DNA from: Alphaproteobacteria bacterium
GTDB lineage: Bacteria > Pseudomonadota > Alphaproteobacteria > ATCC43930 > CGMCC-115725
NCBI GenBank assembly: GCA_005884825.1
Contig: VAZT01000529.1
Coordinates: 1 to 5,848 of the forward strand
Reading direction: 5' to 3'
DNA length: 5,848 nt
In this document: in pieces, positions 1-5,848 of the stretch
Layout: the number at the start of each line of letters is the position of its first letter
Numbering within the stretch: position 1 is the first letter of the stretch
Position numbers and translations under genes: made by a program
Notes under the pieces: model-generated
What the model was told of the DNA's origin: nothing
The model's input: the letters and a program-made list of their open reading frames with translations, nothing else
The model's database searches: none

Positions 1-1
1 G

Positions 2-670
2 GGCCAGAACTGCAATGCAATCATTCTCGAATTGCCGGTGGCTTTTCTGACCGACAAGCCTGCCGAGCACCGCATCGTCAACGCCTGGGGCGAAAGCTGG
101 GTACTGAAGGCGTCGAGCAAGGTCGAGTCGATTCCCGACGATCCACTCTGGATCGAACATCCGCATGTTTTATTGGATGCGTTCACGCTCGACGACGAAC
201 TGAAGAAATACAAGCTGGTCGACACGGACGGTCAGGCTTTCGCCGACGCGGCGCTGAGCGAGCGCGAGGACAACCGTCAACTGGGCGACGTCGTTGACGC
301 CTTCCCGCGCGTTAAAAAGATCCTGTTTCAGGAGCTCAACATGCCCGACGATGCCTGGAACCCGAAAGGATTGCCGATACCGCTGCGGCGCCCCATCGAC
401 ATCTTCATCCCCAATGTGAACTCGATCGACCTGGACACCACCGGCACATGGCCGTTCGGGCGGCGACTGGAGGATCAGGTGGCGACGCGCTTCTTGTCGA
501 CGTTTCTGGACATGAGCGCCAGCCTCAACGGCAAGCGGTACCATGTCGAGCTATTGAACGACCCGGCGCTCTGGAGCAATGCCCCGATCGAGCCGAAGAC
601 GCCTCCCAATCCGCTGAAAAACGACAAGGAATTTCTGCCCGACTTCCCCTACCTGGCGGAGCCGTGGTGA
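2..670 (+). CDS. DUF4331 family protein, C-terminal 222 residues (5' end outside window)
   Basis: The frame is open from the left window edge to the TGA at 668-670, so this is the 3' part of a longer gene and its real start is not visible. The fragment reads as the C-terminal half of a DUF4331 protein. Near its beginning is a hydrophobic strand, NAIILELPVAFL (residues 5-16), resembling the family's VLEVPLxLL strand. Later come IDIFIPNVN (about 132-140), GRRLEDQV (about 153-160; the family typically has GRRLxDDV) and the terminal FPYLAEPW (215-222; typically FPYLAPPH). The biochemical role of DUF4331 proteins is not established. Whether this one is exported cannot be judged without the N-terminus. 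The TPR gene follows 50 bases downstream on the same strand, so co-transcription is likely. The family call rests on recognised motifs, not on an alignment. The insert between GRRL and FPYLA looks somewhat longer and less canonical than usual. Confidence 0.78.
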   Translation, partial: GQNCNAIILELPVAFLTDKPAEHRIVNAWGESWVLKASSKVESIPDDPLWIEHPHVLLDAFTLDDELKKYKLVDTDGQAFADAALSEREDNRQLGDVVDAFPRVKKILFQELNMPDDAWNPKGLPIPLRRPIDIFIPNVNSIDLDTTGTWPFGRRLEDQVATRFLSTFLDMSASLNGKRYHVELLNDPALWSNAPIEPKTPPNPLKNDKEFLPDFPYLAEPW

Positions 671-720
671 TCTTCGACGGCGACAGCAAATTATCGTCAC
701 CCTTTTTGTAACCAATTCCG
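671..720 (+). other. Short gap between DUF4331 and TPR genes, no Shine-Dalgarno visible
   Basis: The 50 bases hold no recognisable terminator or promoter and no purine-rich ribosome-binding site before the ATG at 721. A GTG at 667-669 overlaps the TGA of the upstream gene in a GTGA arrangement. It opens a 14-codon reading frame that closes at TAA 709-711 and is in frame with the TPR gene. Ribosomes ending on the upstream gene could therefore stay near the TPR start, which would explain the missing Shine-Dalgarno sequence, but this is inference. Confidence 0.4.
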
Positions 721-1881
721 ATGGCGGGGTATCGGGCCGAACTGCAGCGCATCGCGCAGGACATCGCCAATCTGAGCATTGCGGATCCGTTCTCGCCTCC
801 CACCGACCCGGAGCGCCTGACCCGATATATCTATTGTCTTTACCAGCATGCCTCGATATCCGGCGATCTGTCGAAATTGACTGCGGTCGAGCGGGCAATC
901 GAGCGGGCCGTGCCGTTGCTCACGCATCGGGGAGATCTTTATCTGCTGAAGGCGAATGTCGCCTTCAAGCTTCACAGGCTAGCCGATGTCGAGGCGGCTC
1001 TTCTTGCGATCCCGACGGCGGATCACTGCATCGAAGCCCGCTTGGTGTGCGCCGATCTCGATTTTCAGTACGGACGTTACCGGGAGGCCGAGACCGGGTA
1101 CACTGCGGCGATCGAGGCCGAGCGGTCGTGGAGCGGCCTTGCCCGCCTGGCGTATTTTCGCGGCAAGACGGGCGATCTCGAAGGCGCCGACCGGCTCTAT
1201 CGGGAGGCCGAAGACGAATTGACCGCCAAAGAAATGCGGTCCTACGCCTGGCTCGAAGTGCAGCGGGGTTTCCTCGCCTTTTCGCGAGGCGGTTACCCGG
1301 AGGCGCGATCTCATTATGATATCGCCGAGGCCGCATATCCGGGATATTGGCTGGTCGGAGAATACCAAGCCGAACTACTGGGCGCCGAGAGCAGGCACGC
1401 AGAGGCGATCGAGCTGTTCGGACGGCTCGGCGCCGCCAATCACCGCCCCGACTTGCAGCAGGCGATTGCGGAATTGTATGAAATTGCCGAGCAACCGGAA
1501 GCGGCGCGCTATTGGCAGGGGAGAGCGCTTGCCGGCTATCTGCAATCGGCGCAGCGCGGCGAGGTGCATTATTATCATCACCTCACGGACTACTACGCGG
1601 ACGTGGCGAAAGACGGCGCCGCGGCGGTTACCTGGGCGCGCGCAGATCTGCAGCTGAGAGAGAATTTCGCGACGCAGTCGGCGCTCGCCTGGGCACTCTA
1701 CCGTAATGCCGAGTTCGCGGAGGCGCGCAGCTGGATCGACCGGGCCCTCGCTTCAGGCGTCGCCGATGCGCATCTGTTGCTCCGCGCCGCAAAGATATAC
1801 GAAGGGGCCGACGGTCGGATGTTTCTGGAACGCGCGCAGAAACTCAACCCGTTGGTCGAAAGTTTCCACCTGCATCATTGA
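721..1881 (+). CDS. Tetratricopeptide-repeat (TPR) protein, 386 residues
   Basis: This is an intact frame from ATG 721 to TGA 1879-1881. The protein is almost entirely helical-repeat sequence with TPR-like A/G/Y/A spacing. Helix pairs are visible at about residues 72-98, 105-133 (ending FQYGRYREAETGYTAAIEAE), 137-165 (YFRGKTGDLEGADRLYREAE), 176-206, 211-238, 245-270, 316-344 (ALAWALYRNAEFAEARSWID) and 349-376. I see no signal peptide, membrane segment or catalytic motif, so it is probably a cytoplasmic protein-binding scaffold. Its partner is unknown. The ATG at 721 is chosen because a TAA lies in frame 12 bases upstream and the next in-frame ATG comes only after about 170 residues, within the repeats. 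The start lacks a clear ribosome-binding site. Its position directly after the DUF4331 gene suggests the two products work together. The C-terminus (SFHLHH) is slightly histidine-rich, probably without meaning. Confidence 0.85.
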   Translation: MAGYRAELQRIAQDIANLSIADPFSPPTDPERLTRYIYCLYQHASISGDLSKLTAVERAIERAVPLLTHRGDLYLLKANVAFKLHRLADVEAALLAIPTADHCIEARLVCADLDFQYGRYREAETGYTAAIEAERSWSGLARLAYFRGKTGDLEGADRLYREAEDELTAKEMRSYAWLEVQRGFLAFSRGGYPEARSHYDIAEAAYPGYWLVGEYQAELLGAESRHAEAIELFGRLGAANHRPDLQQAIAELYEIAEQPEAARYWQGRALAGYLQSAQRGEVHYYHHLTDYYADVAKDGAAAVTWARADLQLRENFATQSALAWALYRNAEFAEARSWIDRALASGVADAHLLLRAAKIYEGADGRMFLERAQKLNPLVESFHLHH

Positions 1882-1889
1882 ACCGCCGT

Positions 1890-3685
1890 TCACGAAGCGA
1901 GGATTGCGTCCGCCGCCTTTTCGGCGACCATGTAGACGGCGCTGACAATGAAAAACCCCGGAATGCGCGGGAACACCGAGGCGTCGACGACGCGCAGCCC
2001 TTGGGTGCCGTGCACCCGGAAGTCGCCATCGATTACGCCGCCGCTGCCGCGCGGCCCGATCGGGCAGCTGCACGAAGCATGGTGCCCCCATGCCGTGCTG
2101 CGCACATAATCCTTCAGCTCGTCGTCGCTCTGGCGCGCTTCGCCCGGCTCTTCCTCTTCGGCGATCGCCCCCTCTGATTTGAGCTTTGCCGTCAGCTTGC
2201 GCACAAAGCGGATGCCGGCGACGACGGAGTCGAGGTCCTCGCCCGCCTTGTCGCTGCCCTCCTCGAAATAATGGAAGTTGATCAGCGGCGTATCGCGCGG
2301 GTCCGCGCTGCGCAGCGCGACTTCGCCGGCGCAATTTTCGGTATGCGCCTTCAGGATCGCCCAGGTCAGATAATTGGGCTTAGTGACGGCGAGCGAGGAG
2401 TAGCCGGGGAAGTACCCGCCGAACAGGCCCACCAGCGCAAAGCAGAACAAATCGGGGAGCGGGCGCTCGGCGTGTGATTTGAGGATCGCCGCCAGCACTG
2501 CGCCATTGCTGGTATAGAGCCCCTCGCGCTTGTCGGCCCAGTCACGATAGGCCTGATCGCCATGGCTGAAGGTGACGCCTTCGAGGATGTTCCAGCGGTC
2601 GAAATTCATGCGGTTGACGACGCCGACCTCGTAGCGGTCCTGCAAATTCTTGCCGACCCCGGGCAGCTCCACCTTCACTGGAATGCCGAGCGGCTCCAAT
2701 ACGTCGCGGCGCCCGATCCCCGACAACATCAGGAGTTGTGGCGTATTGAACGCGCCGCCACAGAGGATGACCTCGCGCGCAGCCTGTACCTGGCGGAGTT
2801 CACCCTCTGAGGTCGCCGGCTGGCCATGAGCGCGGTAGAGCCGCTCGCCCTTCAGGTATTCGACGCCGGTGGCGCGATTGCTTTCGTCGAGCAGCACCCG
2901 CGTGACGAGCGCGTCGAGCTCGATCCGGAGGCGGTCAGGGTATTGCCGTGCGGTCTCCAACACTCGCTCGCGCGCGCCCATCCGCGCGTGACCGCGCGTC
3001 GCGAGCGGCGTATAGCGCACACCCACTGCGTTCTCCGTCACCAGGCGCCAGTCGTTTGGATCGGCCTTGGCCTCGACAAGGTCGAGAAGACGTTCGATCG
3101 GCTGCCCAATATCGTCGAACGCCTCGTGCGCCGACTCGAGCAATACCTGAACCAGCCCGAAATCGCGCACCGCGGCCTTTGGGATTGCGATCTCCGACTG
3201 TAGCCAGCCGTGCCAGCCGTGGCGGGACGGGTTCGGGCCCGCCGCCGCCAGCGCGCGTTCGAGCGGCCGATAGTGACAGTTCTCCAACCGCATGAAGTAC
3301 CGCCGCATATTGTCGGCATCCCATGACTGGTCCCCGGTCATCCGGGCGATCCCATCCCAACGCCGTCCACCGGGGAGCCCCGATACTCCTTGCGGTATTT
3401 CGGATCCTTCTGCTGCATCTCGTCCGAGGCATAGTGCCGAACGAAGAAGTCCCACCGCATCGCGTCGTTCTCGCTGGCAAAGCCGTGGAACGACGGCACG
3501 TCGTAATCATCGGGCAGACGGTTGATGCCGGGCTGATCGTCATTGGTGCCCGACAGTTGCCGCGGATCGCCGCCCGCCTCCAACAGAAGCACCGAGCGCC
3601 CGGCCTCGGCGAGCCGCGCGGCGAGCGTCCCGCCTCCGGCGCCGGAGCCAACCACGATGTAATCGAACGCACCACCATTGCTCAT
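1890..3685 (-). pseudogene. GMC-family FAD-dependent oxidoreductase, frameshifted with an internal deletion
   Basis: GMC oxidoreductases oxidise alcohols with FAD. The N-terminal part starts at ATG 3685-3683 behind a good ribosome-binding site. It carries the FAD dinucleotide-binding fold DYIVVGSGAGGGTLAARL (residues 8-25) ending in LLLEAGG, where E36 should bind the FAD ribose. This frame stops at 3338. From 3359 down, homology continues in another frame: WDGIARMTGDQSW, MRRYFMRLENC, GMC signature 2 (GAFNTPQLLMLSGIG, 2712-2756), VGKNLQDR, the active-site HH pair (2079-2084) and the C-terminal GLRVVDASVFPRIPG, ending at TGA 1892-1890. Between KYRKEYRG and WDG there are only 17 bases. Relatives should have roughly 27 residues here, including the LGG(C/S)-rich signature 1 that touches FAD. 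A loss of about 64 bases would explain both the gap and the frameshift. No export signal is visible. The gene lies 62 bases downstream of the cytochrome gene, probably in the same operon. The family call is firm. Whether the damage is biological or a sequence error is not. Confidence 0.85.
3360..3376 (-). other. Frameshift and deletion junction in the GMC oxidoreductase gene
   Basis: On the - strand, the upstream frame is recognisable through KYRKEYRG (ending at 3377) and the downstream frame from WDGIARM (starting at 3359). The 17 intervening bases fit neither frame as GMC sequence, giving SPVDG in one and LPGGRR in the other. The total gene length of 1796 bases is 2 modulo 3. A loss of 1 modulo 3 is therefore needed, and 64 bases would bring the protein back to about 619 residues. 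Confidence 0.7.
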
Positions 3686-3691
3686 TAATAG

Positions 3692-3697
3692 CCTCTC
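3692..3697 (-). promoter_or_regulatory. Ribosome-binding site of the GMC oxidoreductase gene
   Basis: GAGAGG on the - strand sits six bases before the ATG at 3685-3683. It is purine-rich with the GAGG core expected of a Shine-Dalgarno sequence, and it supports this start codon. The start also places the Rossmann-fold strand right at the N-terminus, as is normal for GMC enzymes. Confidence 0.65.
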
Positions 3698-3716
3698 AAT
3701 GTGCCCCGAGCCTTTG

Positions 3717-3744
3717 CCCTCTTCGCCCGCGAGAGCGGAGAGGG
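3717..3744. repeat. 10-bp inverted repeat (hairpin) between the cytochrome and GMC genes
   Basis: The + strand arms are CCCTCTTCGC (3717-3726) and GCGGAGAGGG (3735-3744), around an 8-base loop. They pair over ten positions, nine Watson-Crick and one T-G on this strand (the same position is an A/C mismatch on the - strand RNA). The hairpin starts three bases after the cytochrome stop codon in the direction of transcription. No T-run follows it, so it is not a textbook Rho-independent terminator. It may protect or process the 3' end of the cytochrome message, lower expression of the downstream gene, or belong to a dispersed palindromic repeat family. CCCTCTCC...GAGAGGG palindromes are common between genes in some alphaproteobacteria, a point I recall but could not check. 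Confidence 0.55.
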
Positions 3745-3747
3745 AGA

Positions 3748-5848
3748 TCAGAACGTCTTGAGGAAGGCGATCAGCGCCCTTTTATCGGCGTCACCGAGGT
3801 TGGAGCCGAAGTAATGGCCGCGGTTGACGACGTAATCCGGGCATTTGCTCAGTGCGAAGAGCTGCTCCCCAACGTTCGAGAATACCTGGCGCGCCTGCTC
3901 GTCCGTGGCGTTCGGCGGCAATGCCTTCAGGTCACGCACGAGCTGGACCACCGCCTTTACTACCGCCTTGTCATGCGCCAGACGTTCGCGGAAATTTGTC
4001 GATTGCGGCAGCGGGTCGAAATTGGCCAGCAGATCGACCGGCGTCCCGGCCGGGATCGGCCCGATCTCGAGCCCGCCCTGATCGAATAGCTTCGGCGCGA
4101 TCAGCTGCAATACATCCTGCGCGTCCTTGAGCACGTCGGGCAGATAGCCGGTCGGGACGCGCAGCCAGCTTGTGACATTCGTCCGGTCGATGACGCCGGG
4201 GATCTTGTCACCCAGCACGGCATCCTTCTCGCGTTTTTCGGGCCACAGCATCTTTGTTATCGAATCATCGAACGAAGCCATGCGGGCTTCGACCGAGGGG
4301 CTCGGATTGAAGCGGCCGACACTATTGTTCAGCAGGAAAGGTGCGGTCGCCCACACACTGACCAATGACGGCACGCGGGTGTAGCCGCGCCCGCCCGCGG
4401 GCATTTGATACTGCTGCGGCGCCCCGGTGAACGGGTTGTACACGGTGATCGCGCCGACCGAGGGCAGATCCTTGTACGAGGCCGACGAGAAATTGTCCCA
4501 GATGTTGCCGGCGATTGCATTGGTCGCCAGTGGGGCGCAGGCATTGGTCTGCAGCAACGTCACCGGCACGCGCATGTCGTTCGACATGTAATTGTTGTCG
4601 AGGAAATCGTCGGCATTGACGATCTGCCGCATTTGCTGCTTGAAGTCGCTGGTCCGAGTCCATTCCCAATAGCGGTTCCAGCAGTCGAGATAGCCGGAGC
4701 CGATGCACGCGGCCGGATTGGTCGCCACCGGCGGCTGCGGCGCCTTGCTGGAATGGCAGGCCGCGCAATTCTCGGCGAAGACGACCTTGCCCTGGTTGAC
4801 CATATCGGGCGGATCGTTCAGATGGGCGGCCCCGCCGGGCGCATTCTTCAGCTTGTGCGGATACGACGCTTTCAGCAAAAACAATGCCATGTCTGGTGTC
4901 TGCGCCTCGGTCGCATCCCAGTACGAGGAATTCGCGCGCGCCGTCGTGATCGCGATCGGAGTAACCGGCTTGCCGCCGAGTACTGGGTTGAAATGGCGCA
5001 GCCATTCCTCGCTGAACAGGCCGATGTTCAGATAGACCCGGTTCAACGCGCCGAGCACGCCGACCGAATCCGAACCGTCCTTCAGCACATGCGGCGTCAA
5101 CACCGTATTTGGCGGCTGGAAAAACTGCGTAAGCGGGCCCTGGGTAACAAAATCGTTGAACTGCTTGTTGGCGAGGTTGTCCGGTCCCAAGGTCTCGCGG
5201 CCCCAGCGCTTGGCCGCCTCGAGCCGGGCCGGCAGATTATAGATCGCGTTCATGGTGCGCGGATTGTTGATGTTGTCGCTCGACACCAGCGACGTATCGA
5301 GCGAGCCGGGGCGCGCCGTATGCAGGAACTGAAAGAAAAAGGTCGACTGGTCCGCGTTCCAAGCAAAGATGCGATCGACCCAGAAATATTGTGCACCTAC
5401 AATCGAACTCAAATTCTCCCATTGCGGCGCCTCGGGATTCGCCGGCGGCTTTTCGGGGTTGGGACTGATGTGACAGAAGCCGCAGGAAACGCCGACGCGG
5501 TAGGGCCGGACCAGCTCCTTCGACAGGTAATAGTTGGGATCGTTGTAGAACCGCTCGGGATTCCATTCTTTTGCTGCGGCCTCGTCGAACTCGGGATTGG
5601 GGAAGAGCCGCAGACCGACGATCCCGGTCGGGTATCCGTAATAGGACCCCGCCGGGATGTTCTTGCCGCGCGCACCGACCGCGACACCGGGATATTTCTC
5701 CGCATTCGCGAACGGGTCGGGGGGGCAATTGGGGTCGCGCGCGTCGAGCCACAGACCATAGCGCTGCGGGTTCGGTCCGGTCGCCTTCGTAAAACACGGC
5801 TCGTTGACCAGACCGAAATAATTCCAGCGGTTGTCGCGGCTGTATTTC
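3748..5848 (-). CDS. Large di-haem c-type cytochrome, CCP/MauG/RoxA-like (N-terminus outside window)
   Basis: The - strand frame is open from the right window edge (first full codon 5847-5845) to TGA 3750-3748, giving at least 699 residues. Two covalent haem c sites are present: CGFCH at visible residues 122-126 (5470-5484) and CAACH at 361-365 (4753-4767). The protein must therefore mature outside the cytoplasm, and its signal peptide should lie beyond the edge. Downstream, WATAPFLLNNS (about 496-506) resembles the TAPYxHDGS segment near the second haem of di-haem cytochrome c peroxidases and relatives. The C-terminus holds CPDYVVNRGHYFG and DADKRALIAFLKTF, a typical cytochrome c closing helix. 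Six further cysteines (18, 41, 381, 389, 437, 669) could form disulfides. Size and architecture recall the rubber oxygenase RoxA, a di-haem protein of about 680 residues, but the haem spacing (239 residues here, about 200 in RoxA) differs and I cannot assign substrate or activity. An in-frame TTG at 5412-5410 is not a credible start, because it would remove the first haem and 145 well-conserved-looking residues. Confidence 0.85.
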   Translation of the reverse strand, partial: KYSRDNRWNYFGLVNEPCFTKATGPNPQRYGLWLDARDPNCPPDPFANAEKYPGVAVGARGKNIPAGSYYGYPTGIVGLRLFPNPEFDEAAAKEWNPERFYNDPNYYLSKELVRPYRVGVSCGFCHISPNPEKPPANPEAPQWENLSSIVGAQYFWVDRIFAWNADQSTFFFQFLHTARPGSLDTSLVSSDNINNPRTMNAIYNLPARLEAAKRWGRETLGPDNLANKQFNDFVTQGPLTQFFQPPNTVLTPHVLKDGSDSVGVLGALNRVYLNIGLFSEEWLRHFNPVLGGKPVTPIAITTARANSSYWDATEAQTPDMALFLLKASYPHKLKNAPGGAAHLNDPPDMVNQGKVVFAENCAACHSSKAPQPPVATNPAACIGSGYLDCWNRYWEWTRTSDFKQQMRQIVNADDFLDNNYMSNDMRVPVTLLQTNACAPLATNAIAGNIWDNFSSASYKDLPSVGAITVYNPFTGAPQQYQMPAGGRGYTRVPSLVSVWATAPFLLNNSVGRFNPSPSVEARMASFDDSITKMLWPEKREKDAVLGDKIPGVIDRTNVTSWLRVPTGYLPDVLKDAQDVLQLIAPKLFDQGGLEIGPIPAGTPVDLLANFDPLPQSTNFRERLAHDKAVVKAVVQLVRDLKALPPNATDEQARQVFSNVGEQLFALSKCPDYVVNRGHYFGSNLGDADKRALIAFLKTF

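Noticed and set aside
3360..3376. Programmed ribosomal frameshift in the GMC gene
   Set aside because: There is no slippery heptamer, and the conserved FAD signature segment is missing altogether. Frameshifting could not recreate it.
2935..3678. Long - strand open frame of 247 codons across the GMC N-terminal region
   Set aside because: Its product is Arg/Pro/Ala/Ser-rich without motifs and lies out of frame with clear GMC sequence on both sides. It is a shadow frame of G+C-rich coding DNA.
3717..3744. Rho-independent terminator after the cytochrome gene
   Set aside because: The stem is good, but the bases following on the - strand (CAAAGGC) contain no T-run. On the + strand it would follow no gene.
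4322..5005. - strand open frame of 227 codons inside the cytochrome gene
   Set aside because: It is the shifted shadow of the cytochrome frame, which holds CAACH and conserved C-terminal motifs over the same bases.
5410..5412. TTG as start codon of the cytochrome
   Set aside because: The frame continues upstream to the window edge with convincing protein sequence and the first haem site.
5719..5725. Run of seven G (+ strand) as a frameshift or phase-variation site in the cytochrome gene
   Set aside because: The translated sequence is continuous and protein-like on both sides in the same frame, and a run of seven is unremarkable in G+C-rich DNA.
5237..5797. - strand open frame of 186 codons at the right edge
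   Set aside because: It is Arg-rich and motif-free, and it overlaps the cytochrome frame that carries the CGFCH haem site.

Overview
The window is G+C-rich, densely coding bacterial DNA. The codon choice, short intergenic gaps and protein families fit a proteobacterium, and an alphaproteobacterium is my best guess, but nothing fixes the taxon. It holds four protein-coding loci in two convergent pairs and no RNA genes, insertion sequences or CRISPR arrays that I can see.

The left half is read on the + strand. It begins with the 3' end of a DUF4331-family gene, cut by the window edge and ending at 670. A 50-base gap follows, then an intact gene for a 386-residue tetratricopeptide-repeat (TPR) protein at 721-1881. 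These two probably form one transcription unit.

The right half is read on the - strand. The upstream gene (3748 to beyond 5848) encodes a large di-haem c-type cytochrome with CGFCH and CAACH haem sites. It resembles the cytochrome c peroxidase / MauG / RoxA-type superfamily. Its reading frame stays open to the right edge, so its N-terminus lies outside the window. After a 62-base gap containing a strong 10-bp hairpin comes a GMC (glucose-methanol-choline) FAD-dependent oxidoreductase gene (3685 down to 1890). As given, this gene is broken: the reading frame shifts near 3360-3376, and the segment that should carry the first GMC signature (the GG-rich FAD-contacting stretch) is missing. Everything else in it looks intact. 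The lesion is either a recent small deletion or a sequence or assembly artefact.

Taken together, the cluster pairs a probable exported haem redox enzyme and an FAD alcohol oxidoreductase with a convergently transcribed DUF4331/TPR pair. A plausible but unproven reading is an oxidative module for a hydrophobic or polymeric substrate. The cytochrome would attack the substrate outside the cytoplasm, the GMC enzyme would process the products, and the DUF4331 and TPR proteins would have accessory roles. The broken GMC gene, the missing 5' ends and the lack of any transporter or regulator in view leave this open.
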